64,000 nt of DNA, taken from assembly GCA_964498095.1 (NCBI GenBank), contig CAZCFY010000002.1, positions 165,727 to 229,726 on the forward strand. The letters are read 5' to 3'. This document shows, piece by piece, positions 42,314 to 51,539 of this stretch (the stretch's first letter is position 1; the number at the start of each line of letters is the position of its first letter). The translations under genes were made by a program, and so were the position numbers. Source of the stretch: SG-bin7 sp964498095 (GTDB lineage: Bacteria; Bdellovibrionota; Bdellovibrionia; Bdellovibrionales; SG-bin7). A model generated the notes under the pieces. The model was not told the DNA's origin and ran no database searches. It saw only the letters and a program-made list of their open reading frames with translations.

Positions 42314-42954
42314 ACTTGGATGAGTACCTAGAAAAATTAACTACCCACTTTACTGGCTCCGAGTACTCCAAAGAAGTAAAGCTGGCCAAATCTGAATTTT
42401 TTGAGCGCGCCGGAATTATTGATGAAACCGACGCCACTTTTGACGTGCGTATGTCACAGTTTTTGGATTGGTATTTATTTACACGCAAGCTTTCGAATTG
42501 CGATTTAACCCCGATTGAACTGGCGCGCCAATCCAATGGAATATTTAAGCACGAAACTGAGCCCAAATTGCTCGACAACTTGGCCGCCCTTCAGCATAGC
42601 CTTTTTGAATTCATTAAAGCTAAAGGCGAAGACGTTTACATCCGTGATTTAATGGCCGGCAAAAAAATTATAATTAAAAATTCGCCGATTACAGTGGGAT
42701 TTAGTCCCGACGAAGTTTTTGACGCCCGCCTAATTCCCATGGACGATTCATTTGTTTTTACGCGCGGCTTTTGTTTTCACCCGCCGGGTGCGCGCAAATA
42801 TATCACGCGCGAAATTAAACGCGTTAAGAAACTTTCTCCTCCCGAAAAAGAACAGATGATGTTAAAGCTCATCAAAATGCGCTATCGCATGGACCAATAT
42901 AAACACATCGATGTGGTTCATATTTATACTGACGAATCTAAATTAAAAACATAG
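42310..42954 (+). CDS. Unknown protein encoded between carA and carB
   Basis: 214 residues, no signal peptide or membrane helix. Charged, probably mostly helical first half ('FFERAGIIDETDATFDVRMSQFLDWYLFTRKL', then '...LAALQHSLFEFIKAKGEDVYIRDLMAGK'), beta-like middle ('GKKIIIKNSPITVGFSPDEVFDARLIP'), then 'FTRGFCFHPPGARKYITREIKRVKKLSP'. I do not recognise the family. The ATG at 42310 overlaps the carA stop (ATGA) and the stop is 8 bases before carB, so it is firmly within the carAB operon; a GTG at 42301 is an alternative start. Confidence 0.75.
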   Translation: MNLDEYLEKLTTHFTGSEYSKEVKLAKSEFFERAGIIDETDATFDVRMSQFLDWYLFTRKLSNCDLTPIELARQSNGIFKHETEPKLLDNLAALQHSLFEFIKAKGEDVYIRDLMAGKKIIIKNSPITVGFSPDEVFDARLIPMDDSFVFTRGFCFHPPGARKYITREIKRVKKLSPPEKEQMMLKLIKMRYRMDQYKHIDVVHIYTDESKLKT

Positions 42955-42962
42955 AGGAGTTT

Positions 42963-45900
42963 ATGGGACCCTACAAAATCAAACGCGTACTGATCATCGG
43001 TAGCGGGCCCATCGTTATCGGACAGGCTTGCGAGTTTGATTACTCGGGCACGCAGGCTTGTAAAGCGTTGATGACCCGGGGTTTTGAAGTCATACTTGTA
43101 AACTCGAATCCGGCCACGATCATGACGGACCCCGACATCGCTACGCGCGTTTACATCGAGCCATTGCGTCCGGATTATATCGAAAAAATTGTCGAAAAAG
43201 AAAAGCCAGATGCGGTAATTCCGACTCTTGGCGGGCAGACGGCGCTTAATTTGGCGCTGCAAATGGAAGAACTAGGAATTTGGAAAAAGCACAATGTGCG
43301 CATGCTTGGTGCTAAACCCGAAGTTATCCGCGCCGCTGAAGACCGCCTGCAGTTTCAAAAAATTTGCGATTCGGTCGGAGCTAAATATGCGCGTAGCGCG
43401 TTCGTCAAAGATTTTAATAAAGGCCTAGAGGTTGCCAAGGAATTAAGTTTTCCGCTTATCTTACGTCCCAATTACACGCTGGGCGGAACGGGCGGTGGAA
43501 TTGCGTATACCCTCGAAGAGTATGAACGCCTGCTTTCCAGCGCACTAAGAGAAAGCCCTACTTCTGAGGTTCTGGTGGAACAAAGTCTTCTCGGATGGAA
43601 AGAGTTTGAGCTCGAAGTCATGCGGGACCGCACGGGAACATTCGTTGTCATTTGTAGTATCGAGAATTTCGATCCGTGTGGCGTGCATACGGGAGATAGT
43701 ATTACGATAGCGCCGCAACAAACTCTTTCTGATCAGGCTTACCAAGCCATGCGTAATGAAGCTAAGAAAGTCATTGAAGCCGTGGGAGTTGAAACCGGCG
43801 GCGCGAATATTCAATTCGCGGTTGACCCCGTAAGTGGAGCGCGCATGGTAATCGAAGTTAACCCGCGCGTTAGCCGGTCCTCCGCGCTCGCCAGTAAAGC
43901 CACTGGATTTCCTATTGCTAAGATCGCCGCCCTGCTTGCCGTCGGGTACACTCTTGAAGAAATTAAAAATGATATTACTAAAACTACTCCCTGTTGCTAC
44001 GAACCGGCGCTAGATTACGTGGTTACAAAAGTCCCGCGTTTTGCATTTGAAAAATTTCCGGGAACGCCCGATATACTTACGACACAAATGAAGAGTGTCG
44101 GTGAGGTCATGGGAATCGGCCGTACTTTCAAGGAGTCTCTGCAAAAGGCCATGGCATCCATGGAGCGTAAAGAAGTTGGTTTGGGTCAAATGGCGTTTAG
44201 TGAACCCATGTTAGCTTTTCCTAATAGCCGCCGCATATATGCCGTGGCTGGCGCTTTGCGGGCGGGAAAGTCTATCGCGGAAATTTATCAGCTCACTCAT
44301 ATAACTCCATGGTTCCTAGAACAAATAAAAGAAATCATTGATTTTGAAAAAGTCATTTCGCAAGAAAAGAACTTATCCCGCGAAACTTTATTGGCCGCCA
44401 AGCAAATGGGGTTCACAGATAAAACGATCGCCCATCTGCGCGGCGAAGCCGAGAGCGCTATTTATAATAGCCGGCGCAAATATGGATTGCGTCCCGCGTT
44501 TTTAAAGGTTGATACTTGTGCCGGAGAATTTGCTTCAGACACTCCTTACTTTTACTCCACTTACTGGTCCGCTCCGACATCGCGGTCTAAACAAGATAAT
44601 CTCGTGGTAATATTGGGTAGTGGTCCTAATCGTATCGGGCAAGGGATTGAGTTTGATTATGGCTGCGTGCGCGCCGTAAAACAATTCCGTCAGCAAAAAA
44701 TGAAAGTAATCATGGTGAATTCCAATCCGGAAACTGTTTCAACCGATTACGATACTTCGGACGAACTTTATTTCGAACCGCTGACGGGGGAACATGTTCT
44801 TGAGGTCTTCAATTTTACTCAGCCCTTGGGATTTATGGCCCAATTGGGCGGCCAAACACCCATTAATATCGCCCGTCATTTGGTTGATGGTGGATTTCCG
44901 GTTTTAGGTTCATCCTTAGAAAGTATAGATCTTGCCGAAGACCGCGGTAGATTTGCCAAGATTTGTAAAGAGTTGAAATTTAAAATTCCAGCCTCCGGAA
45001 TGGCAAAAGATTTTTCGGAGGCAGAAATTATAGCTCGTCAAATTGGCTTTCCAATTATCTGCCGCCCCAGTTATGTCCTCGGCGGGCGCCGTATGGAAAT
45101 TATCGAAAATTTGGAAGAGCTAAATGATTATTTTGTGCGGAATGGTGACGTGATTGGCACCGACTCACCTTGTCTCATTGATGAATTTATAGAAGGCGCG
45201 TTAGAAGTGGATGTTGATTTGGTTCGCGGCCAAGACTGGAGTCTTATTGGTGGGATTGTAGAACATATCGAAGCTGCGGGTGTTCATAGCGGCGATAGTA
45301 TGGGTGTTATTCCTCCGCAACGTCTCAAAGGCGAAACCTGCGCGCGCATCGAACAGATGGCCCTGGCCCTAGCGGACCGTATGAGCGTCATTGGTATTCT
45401 CAATCTGCAGTTGGCGGTCAAAAATGATCAAGTGATTTTGATCGAAGCCAATCCCCGGGCCTCGCGTACGATTCCGTTCGTCTCCAAGGCCACGGGAATC
45501 CCGCTTATCGATTTGGGCGTGCTGGCGGTTTTAGGGCGCACTCAAAAAGATTTAAAATTGTCCCAGTACCGTTGGCAAAATCTGCAAAAGGTTTCGGTCA
45601 AAGGCGTTGTCTTTCCATTTAAAAAATTTCCCAACGCTGATTCCATCTTGGGGCCCGAAATGAAGTCCACCGGTGAAAGCATGGGGATTGGTACTAACTA
45701 TAGCGAGGCCTTACTTAAAGCCTGCATTGCAAGTCACATAATTCCTCCCAAGGACGGTGAAATTTTTCTCTCACTTCGGGAAAAAGATAAGACCGAGTTG
45801 TTACCCGTCGCTAAGGAACTTGTTGAAATGGGATTTACATTGTCAGCGACCAGCGGTACCGCCAAATTTTTGCATGAAAAGGGATTACCTTGCACTTCGG

Positions 45901-46151
45901 TTAGAAAGGTTCTCGAGGGGAGACCTCATTGTGTCGATAGGATAAAATCAGGATTGGTAAAACTTGTGATCAATACAACGCGTGGACGTAAATCCATAGA
46001 GGCAAGTTTTAGTATCCGCCGTAGCTGTATCGAGAGTTCTATTCCGTGTCTTACGGAGTCTGATGCGGCACTTGCATTTTTAAATGCCTTGCGGCACTAT
46101 CGACAAGGTAAGCCCGAAGTCGGTGCTCTTACTCCACTCATGCCTATCTAA
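42963..46151 (+). CDS. carB: Carbamoyl-phosphate synthase large subunit
   Basis: 1062 residues: two ATP-grasp halves ('VLIIGSGPIVIGQACEFDYSG' starting the first; 'VVILGSGPNRIGQGIEFDYGC' the second) that phosphorylate bicarbonate and carbamate, an oligomerisation section between, and a C-terminal MGS-like allosteric domain (~935-1060; 'GFTLSATSGTAKFLHEKG'). It feeds PyrB and arginine synthesis. GAGGAG precedes the ATG. Full length. Confidence 0.98.
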   Translation: MGPYKIKRVLIIGSGPIVIGQACEFDYSGTQACKALMTRGFEVILVNSNPATIMTDPDIATRVYIEPLRPDYIEKIVEKEKPDAVIPTLGGQTALNLALQMEELGIWKKHNVRMLGAKPEVIRAAEDRLQFQKICDSVGAKYARSAFVKDFNKGLEVAKELSFPLILRPNYTLGGTGGGIAYTLEEYERLLSSALRESPTSEVLVEQSLLGWKEFELEVMRDRTGTFVVICSIENFDPCGVHTGDSITIAPQQTLSDQAYQAMRNEAKKVIEAVGVETGGANIQFAVDPVSGARMVIEVNPRVSRSSALASKATGFPIAKIAALLAVGYTLEEIKNDITKTTPCCYEPALDYVVTKVPRFAFEKFPGTPDILTTQMKSVGEVMGIGRTFKESLQKAMASMERKEVGLGQMAFSEPMLAFPNSRRIYAVAGALRAGKSIAEIYQLTHITPWFLEQIKEIIDFEKVISQEKNLSRETLLAAKQMGFTDKTIAHLRGEAESAIYNSRRKYGLRPAFLKVDTCAGEFASDTPYFYSTYWSAPTSRSKQDNLVVILGSGPNRIGQGIEFDYGCVRAVKQFRQQKMKVIMVNSNPETVSTDYDTSDELYFEPLTGEHVLEVFNFTQPLGFMAQLGGQTPINIARHLVDGGFPVLGSSLESIDLAEDRGRFAKICKELKFKIPASGMAKDFSEAEIIARQIGFPIICRPSYVLGGRRMEIIENLEELNDYFVRNGDVIGTDSPCLIDEFIEGALEVDVDLVRGQDWSLIGGIVEHIEAAGVHSGDSMGVIPPQRLKGETCARIEQMALALADRMSVIGILNLQLAVKNDQVILIEANPRASRTIPFVSKATGIPLIDLGVLAVLGRTQKDLKLSQYRWQNLQKVSVKGVVFPFKKFPNADSILGPEMKSTGESMGIGTNYSEALLKACIASHIIPPKDGEIFLSLREKDKTELLPVAKELVEMGFTLSATSGTAKFLHEKGLPCTSVRKVLEGRPHCVDRIKSGLVKLVINTTRGRKSIEASFSIRRSCIESSIPCLTESDAALAFLNALRHYRQGKPEVGALTPLMPI

Positions 46152-46163
46152 GGAGAGATAGTT

Positions 46164-47045
46164 TTGGCGCAGAATGTTCTTGAGGTCCGAGATCTCAAAA
46201 AAACATTTAAGACGGGATTCATTCCCCGTCCTGTCAGTATTCTAAAGGGTGTTAGCTTCTCTCTGCCAAAAGGTTCAATCACTGGATTTCTTGGTCCCAA
46301 CGGATCGGGGAAAACGACAAGTATAAAATGCATTTTCAATCTCATTTTTCCCGACAGTGGCACCATACATTTTTTTGATAAACAGACCTTATCAAATGAG
46401 GTTCTCAAAAAAGTGGGGTTTTTACCGGAGCGCCCTTATTTTTATTCGTATTTGACGGGTAAAGAGTTTTTAACTTTTTATGGTCGGCTTTCCGGAGCCT
46501 ATTCTAACCGCCATGAGCTGATGGCTAGGGTTTCGCAATTATTAAAGCGTGTTGGTCTTTCGCACGCGGAAAACCGGCTTTTAAAAGATTTCTCAAAAGG
46601 TATGTTACAGCGCATTGGTATTGCCCAGTCTCTAATTCACCGGCCGGAACTTGTTATTTTTGATGAACCCCAATCAGGACTCGATCCTGATGGACGAATT
46701 GAAGTTGTAAATATCATTCGCGAAACGGCGAAAGAAGGAACTACGGTTTTTTTTAGTAGCCACTTATTACCCGATGCGGAGAGGCTATGTGACCGCTTGG
46801 TCGTCATGAGGCAGGGAATTATCTGTTACGAAGGGCCCACGCGTGATCTTCTTCATGAGACGAGCCAAGCAGCAACCATTTTTTATACGGAAAGTGGCGT
46901 ATCACGAAATTTGGCGGTGCCCGACAACGAAACTTTACATAAAGAGCTCGAAAGACTGCTAAGAGAAAAGAAATCAATTCACGAAGTGCGCCGTGAGCAC
47001 ATAACTTTAGAAGAAGCTTATGCTAAGATAGCGAGTCCGCGATGA
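46164..47045 (+). CDS. ABC transporter ATP-binding protein (ABC-2 type exporter)
   Basis: 293 residues: Walker A 'GPNGSGKTTS', Q-loop region 'VGFLPERPYFYSYLTGKE', signature 'FSKGMLQRIGIAQSL' (the relaxed form usual in ABC-2 exporters), Walker B 'LVIFDEPQSGLDP' and switch His 'FFSSHLLPDAE'. The TTG start has AGGAGAG upstream. ATGA overlap with the permease gene shows they form one transporter; the substrate cannot be read from sequence. The C-terminal ~70 residues are an accessory domain. Confidence 0.92.
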   Translation: MAQNVLEVRDLKKTFKTGFIPRPVSILKGVSFSLPKGSITGFLGPNGSGKTTSIKCIFNLIFPDSGTIHFFDKQTLSNEVLKKVGFLPERPYFYSYLTGKEFLTFYGRLSGAYSNRHELMARVSQLLKRVGLSHAENRLLKDFSKGMLQRIGIAQSLIHRPELVIFDEPQSGLDPDGRIEVVNIIRETAKEGTTVFFSSHLLPDAERLCDRLVVMRQGIICYEGPTRDLLHETSQAATIFYTESGVSRNLAVPDNETLHKELERLLREKKSIHEVRREHITLEEAYAKIASPR

Positions 47046-47809
47046 ATTCTGTATTCGTTATCGCCACCAACACGTTTCGGGAAATCATACGGGATCGCAT
47101 ATTGTACGGTCTTTTCGTTTTTGCGATATTGTTAATGGGTTTAAGCATTATACTCGGGGAGCTTAGCTACGCGGAGCAGACCCGGATTTCAGCGGACTTT
47201 GGATTTGTCGCCATAAATATCAGTGCCATTATAATCGCGGTATTTATCGGTTCAACTCTAGTTTCACGTGAAATCGAACAGCGTACGGTATATACGCTGC
47301 TGGCTCACCCCGTCAGCCGCGAACAGTTTGTTATTGGAAAATTTTTGGGTTTGTTTATGGTCAACTTGGTTGTCGCTGTTTGTCTGTCACTTCTTATGGG
47401 TGCCGTATTTTATTATTTAGGTACACCCTGGGATTCAAACTGCACTTTGACGGTATTTGGTATTTTACTTGAGTCGTTGGTTATGCTCTCAATAACCGTG
47501 TTTTTTGGCACGGTCACGCGTCCAGTTTTAGCCGTTTCTTATTCGTTGGGAGTATTTATCATTGGCCGTAGTATGGATAGCCTTAATTTTTTTGCCGGTA
47601 AAAGTGGTCAGGAGAATGTTCAAAGTTTTTCGAATTTTATTCAAAGTATATTGCCAAACCTGTCTAAGTTTAATTGGTCAAACTATGTCGTGGTAAAGGA
47701 ACCTATACCCAGTGATCTGATCTTTTGGTCTACGTTTTATGCTTTAAGCTGGGTGGCGGCATTTGTTTTTCTCGCGGCAATAGTTTTAAGAAAGAAGGAC
47801 TTTGTCTGA
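47042..47809 (+). CDS. ABC-2 type transporter permease
   Basis: 255 residues with about six membrane helices, starting 'VIATNTFREIIRDRILYGLFVFAILL' as in many ABC-2 permeases, and the motif 'GSTLVSREIEQRTVYTLLAHPVSREQFVIGKFLG' typical of the family. It pairs with the preceding ATPase. Overlaps the prepilin peptidase gene by 8 bases, so transporter and pilus genes share a message. Confidence 0.9.
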   Translation: MNSVFVIATNTFREIIRDRILYGLFVFAILLMGLSIILGELSYAEQTRISADFGFVAINISAIIIAVFIGSTLVSREIEQRTVYTLLAHPVSREQFVIGKFLGLFMVNLVVAVCLSLLMGAVFYYLGTPWDSNCTLTVFGILLESLVMLSITVFFGTVTRPVLAVSYSLGVFIIGRSMDSLNFFAGKSGQENVQSFSNFIQSILPNLSKFNWSNYVVVKEPIPSDLIFWSTFYALSWVAAFVFLAAIVLRKKDFV

Positions 47810-48611
47810 TTTAATACTTACCCTTTATGGAATATTTTATTTTATTTTCGGCGCGATAATGGGAAGCTTTGGCAACGTCATAATTTTACGTTTGCCCAAA
47901 GAGGAAAGCGTAGTTCTGCCGTCAAGTTATTGCTACTCTTGTAAAAAGCCGATTAAATGGTTTGATAATATTCCGATATTGAGTTGGTTTATTTTGCGTG
48001 GGAAGTGCAGGCAGTGTAGCGCGGCTTTTTCTTGGCGTTATCCGTTCGTGGAATTTTTAACAGGATTCATGTTCTATTTGGTTTACCGTCAATTTGGCCA
48101 CGGTGAGATCTTTAACTTTGAAATGGCTGAGTATTTACTTTTTGTCTGGGGACTCATCGTCGTTTCGATGATTGACTTTGATCATATGATTCTTCCCGAT
48201 GTCTTCACTCTCTCCGGAATCGTCGTGGGATTAATAGGTTCGGCATTTTCTCCGCAGAGGTCTTTTTTAGAAGCTTTAGGTGGAGTACTTTTTGGTGGGG
48301 GCATCTTCTGGGCGATCGCTTATCTTTATTATGTTTGGCGCAAGGAAGACGGAATTGGCGGCGGGGATATTAAACTTACGGCGTGGATTGGTGCGGTCCT
48401 TGGCTGGCAATCGATTCCCTTTGTTGTCCTTTCGTCCAGCCTGCTCGGCTCCGTAGTTGGACTTTCACTAGTATTTAAGACTAAGGCTGGATGGAAATTG
48501 CGAATTCCCTATGGTCCTTACCTAGCCTTAGGTGCAGTAATTTACTTGTTTTGCGGTGATTTTAGATCGTCTTTTTTACAGCTGTTTTTTCCAAGTCTAG
48601 GTGGGGATTAG
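47802..48611 (+). CDS. pilD: Type IV prepilin peptidase / N-methyltransferase
   Basis: Inner-membrane aspartic protease that cleaves and N-methylates prepilins. 269 residues, about eight membrane helices, with the cytosolic zinc-type tetracysteine ('CYSCKKPI' ... 'CRQCSAAF') of full-length PilD and the two catalytic Asp sites 'MIDFDHMILPD' and 'GGGDIKLTAWIG'. TTG start with GAAGGA four bases upstream, inside the permease gene. It precedes the pilMNOPQ operon. Confidence 0.95.
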   Translation: MSDLILTLYGIFYFIFGAIMGSFGNVIILRLPKEESVVLPSSYCYSCKKPIKWFDNIPILSWFILRGKCRQCSAAFSWRYPFVEFLTGFMFYLVYRQFGHGEIFNFEMAEYLLFVWGLIVVSMIDFDHMILPDVFTLSGIVVGLIGSAFSPQRSFLEALGGVLFGGGIFWAIAYLYYVWRKEDGIGGGDIKLTAWIGAVLGWQSIPFVVLSSSLLGSVVGLSLVFKTKAGWKLRIPYGPYLALGAVIYLFCGDFRSSFLQLFFPSLGGD

Positions 48612-48616
48612 CCCCG

Positions 48617-48645
48617 TTGACAACGAGACTTGGGTTAGATCTAAT
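48617..48645 (+). promoter_or_regulatory. Predicted promoter of the pilMNOPQ operon
   Basis: TTGACA at 48617-48622, 17 bases, TCTAAT at 48640-48645: a near-consensus sigma-70 promoter right after pilD. The transcript would carry a ~50-base leader before the pilM ATG at 48705. Confidence 0.65.
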
Positions 48646-48704
48646 TTTAAAGGGAATTGAATAGTTAATGCGCCAAGTTAGCGCCAGCTGGGATCTAAAA
48701 AAAG

Positions 48705-49757
48705 ATGTTTTGGTTTAAGTCGAAAAAGATAATCGGACTCGATATTGGTGCTAGTGCCATCAAAATGGTTCAGCTAGATACTGGCAAAGGTAGTGCTACG
48801 CTCAATGCTTTTGGTTTTATCCCAACTCCACCTCAGTCTATCGTCGGTGGTGAAATCGCTGATCCCGTGGCGATATCAACGGCGATAAAAAATCTACTCG
48901 CGGAACTAAAATCAAATAGAAAGAGTGTTGCTGTCGGTATTTGGGGCTCCGGCGTAATCGTAAAGAAAATTACTATCCCGCGGGTCGATGAAAATATTTT
49001 GGCGGATCAAATTAAATTTGAAGCCGAACAATATATTCCCTTTGATATTCGGGAAATTAGTCTCGAGCATTATGTATTAAAAACGAGCGCCTCGGCCGAG
49101 ATGATGGACATTCTGCTTGTCGCTGCCAAAAAGCCCCTCGTTTTCCGTTTAATGGATATTATTACGGGCTGTGATCTGACCTGTGACATCGTAGATCTAT
49201 CGACATTTGCATTAGCAAACTGTTATTCATTTAATTATGGTTCCAGCTCAGAAATCGCGGCTATTTTAGATATTGGCGCTCAGATAACTAACTTTGCGAT
49301 AATACAAGACGGCCAAGTTTTATTTTGTCGAGATATTCCTGTGGGTGGGTTTACCTTTACGGCCGATATTTCTCGCGAAATGGGCGTAAACTTAGAAGAA
49401 GCTGAAGGTTTAAAATTAGCCGCGTTTTCAAACCAACAAGTGCCGTCAGAGGTTTCAAACATAATTAAAAATACGACCGAAGCGGTGGCCGAAGAGATTC
49501 AAAATAGTTTTAATTTTTTTAGTGCTACCGGAGCGACGGGTGCTATTTCTAAATTTTTAACCACCGGTGGGGCCTCGAGTATGCCGGGATTTGCAGATTA
49601 TCTGACACAAGTGACGGGTGCCCCTTACGAATCATTTAACCCGTTTGCGCGCGTGAAATATAGCACGCGAAAATTTTCACGCGAATATATTGATCAAATT
49701 CGCCCCTACTGCGCTATCGGAATTGGGTTAGCTTTGCGGCAAAAAGGTGATTCATGA
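48705..49757 (+). CDS. pilM: Type IV pilus assembly protein PilM
   Basis: Cytosolic actin-like ATPase that docks PilN at the inner membrane. 350 residues with 'KKIIGLDIGASAIKMVQLD' (phosphate 1 loop), 'RVDENILADQIKFEAEQYIPFDI', 'AAILDIGAQITNFAIIQDGQ' (phosphate 2) and 'FLTTGGASSMPGFADYL' (adenosine motif), all PilM hallmarks. First gene of the operon; the SD is weak (GGGA at a long distance). Overlaps pilN by ATGA. Confidence 0.96.
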   Translation: MFWFKSKKIIGLDIGASAIKMVQLDTGKGSATLNAFGFIPTPPQSIVGGEIADPVAISTAIKNLLAELKSNRKSVAVGIWGSGVIVKKITIPRVDENILADQIKFEAEQYIPFDIREISLEHYVLKTSASAEMMDILLVAAKKPLVFRLMDIITGCDLTCDIVDLSTFALANCYSFNYGSSSEIAAILDIGAQITNFAIIQDGQVLFCRDIPVGGFTFTADISREMGVNLEEAEGLKLAAFSNQQVPSEVSNIIKNTTEAVAEEIQNSFNFFSATGATGAISKFLTTGGASSMPGFADYLTQVTGAPYESFNPFARVKYSTRKFSREYIDQIRPYCAIGIGLALRQKGDS

Positions 49758-50362
49758 TTAAGGTAAACCTTCTTCGTAGCGTTGATACGACGAAAACGCG
49801 AGTTGCCGAAGAGACGGTTTCGCGCACCATTCAGTTTAAATCCAGTGACCGCCCCGAGATCGTAAAATTAGGAGTGCGCTTAGGACTCATGGTCCTGCCT
49901 CCTTTGGCGGTTTATATGGTGTCCGCGAACATCGTTTCGCAGAAGACGGATGAACTCACAAAAATTCAAAATGACCTTAATAAGGTCAGCGCCGAAGTAA
50001 CCGTCGCGACGAATACCTTTAAGACCTTGGAAGGCTATAAGACCGATAACGAAAACCTCAATTTGCTGGTGGGATCGATAGCCGGTTTATCCAAACGGCG
50101 CAAACTTGCTATCGAAAATTTGGATAATTTGCAAAAGCTGACTCCACCGCGCGTATGGTTTCAAGAAATTCGATTTACAGATGCGTCGATTAATATCGTC
50201 GGGCTGGCGGTAAATAACGATGACTTCTCTGATTTTCTTAAAGCGCTCTCGGAAACAGCGTTTTTTTCGCGTGTTGATACCGTAAGAAATGAAGAAATTA
50301 AAAAGAAGTATGGGCGCATTCGCTCCTTTGAAGTGAACTGTCCATTGTCGGGGAAAATTTAG
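49754..50362 (+). CDS. pilN: Type IV pilus assembly protein PilN
   Basis: 202 residues, bitopic. The first residues 'MIKVNLLRS' are the conserved PilN peptide that binds PilM. One membrane helix (~54-70), a coiled coil, then a ferredoxin-like periplasmic domain ('VWFQEIRFTDASINIVGLAVNNDDFSDFLKAL'). Joins PilM to PilO in the alignment complex. The start overlaps the pilM stop and the stop overlaps the pilO GTG by one base. Confidence 0.95.
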   Translation: MIKVNLLRSVDTTKTRVAEETVSRTIQFKSSDRPEIVKLGVRLGLMVLPPLAVYMVSANIVSQKTDELTKIQNDLNKVSAEVTVATNTFKTLEGYKTDNENLNLLVGSIAGLSKRRKLAIENLDNLQKLTPPRVWFQEIRFTDASINIVGLAVNNDDFSDFLKALSETAFFSRVDTVRNEEIKKKYGRIRSFEVNCPLSGKI

Positions 50363-50955
50363 TGAAAGAGTTTTTGGAAAGGGTTACAGTCGGCGTGGCG
50401 GTAGGTTTAGGCCTATCAGTGGCATTTCTTTATTACGTCAGCCCCTTTTTTGATGACGGAAAAACCCTGCAAACCCAAATCGACAGCACTAAAGTGCAGC
50501 TGGCCGTCAAAGTAAAAGAAAAAGAAAAACTCGATGCGGATATCGCCGAAGCCAAGCGGATTAAAGACCGCGTGAATTTACTCTCAGACAAATTCAAGCA
50601 AGCCGTTCAATATTTGCCCACGGAATGGAAAGAAGATACTTTGCTGACGGATATCTCCAAGCAAGCGCAGATTGCCGGCGTGACGGTGATAAAAATTAAT
50701 TCTCAGAAGGAACGGACGGCTGTTGGAGTATATGAAGAGATGAAAATTGATTTTGAAATTAAGGGCTCCTTTACCTCTATGATGTTGTTTATGGCAAATA
50801 TGACCAAAATCAGACGCATCATCGAAGTTTCGGAAGTCACCATGAGGAGTGATGAGCCTGATGCTGAAACTCCCAATCTGACCTCCATTGGAAGATTCAC
50901 GACTTATCGATATATTTCCCCGCAGGAAAGAGCGACAAAAGATGCAAAAAAATAA
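50362..50955 (+). CDS. pilO: Type IV pilus assembly protein PilO
   Basis: 197 residues: one membrane helix (~10-27), a Lys/Glu coiled coil (~35-75) and the PilO periplasmic domain ('LPTEWKEDTLLTDISKQAQIAGVTVIKINSQKE', 'EMKIDFEIKGSFTSMMLFMANM'). Partner of PilN. GTG start shared with the pilN stop codon; pilP begins before its end. Confidence 0.94.
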   Translation: MKEFLERVTVGVAVGLGLSVAFLYYVSPFFDDGKTLQTQIDSTKVQLAVKVKEKEKLDADIAEAKRIKDRVNLLSDKFKQAVQYLPTEWKEDTLLTDISKQAQIAGVTVIKINSQKERTAVGVYEEMKIDFEIKGSFTSMMLFMANMTKIRRIIEVSEVTMRSDEPDAETPNLTSIGRFTTYRYISPQERATKDAKK

Positions 50956-51532
50956 GAGGGTAAATTATTTCGAATTAGTACTTTATGGTGCCGTGGGGTT
51001 ATCGACGAGCCTCTTGGCCTTTTATTTATCGACTTCTTTTGTTACCAAAGGGAAAACGCAAGTAACTGTCCCTGCAGCTCCCGGCGGAGCGCCTTTGGAC
51101 CCCACCAAAAAAGCCCCGGTGTTTGACCAAGAAATGATAAATCGAATTTCCGATAATCCTGACCTTCTCAATCAGACGCTAGAGACTGTTTATGACTATG
51201 ACATCAAAGGAAAGCGTGACCCCTTTCAACCTTTCTTTGGTCAGACGGAATTAACACCAGGTGCGGAAATTGGGCCAATTTCCTTTCTTCAGCGTTTTGA
51301 TTTACGCGAACTTAAACTCATTGGAATCATCTGGGATGTCTCTCGACCAAAGGCTATGATGGCCGATCCGTCGGGTGGGGTCCATGTCGTCGAAGTTAAT
51401 GCTAAAGTCGGTAGAAACAATGCCTACATCGGCGCCATTCGCGAAGGTGAGATTGTTGTTGTTGAGCCATTTGATGACGATGGCAAAAAGTCATACAATA
51501 CTAAGGTGATTGCCATCGGAAAGGCAGAGTAG
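50942..51532 (+). CDS. pilP: Type IV pilus assembly protein PilP
   Basis: 196 residues. C-terminal domain typical of PilP ('DYDIKGKRDPFQPFFGQ', 'LQRFDLRELKLIGIIWDVSRPKAMMADPSGGVHVVEVNAKVG'), which contacts the secretin. PilP is normally a lipoprotein, but here there is an N-terminal membrane helix (~9-25) without a lipobox Cys. I chose ATG at 50942, overlapping pilO by 14 bases; the open frame further upstream lies within pilO and adds nothing PilP-like. Confidence 0.92.
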   Translation: MQKNKRVNYFELVLYGAVGLSTSLLAFYLSTSFVTKGKTQVTVPAAPGGAPLDPTKKAPVFDQEMINRISDNPDLLNQTLETVYDYDIKGKRDPFQPFFGQTELTPGAEIGPISFLQRFDLRELKLIGIIWDVSRPKAMMADPSGGVHVVEVNAKVGRNNAYIGAIREGEIVVVEPFDDDGKKSYNTKVIAIGKAE

Positions 51533-51539
51533 GAGGAAA

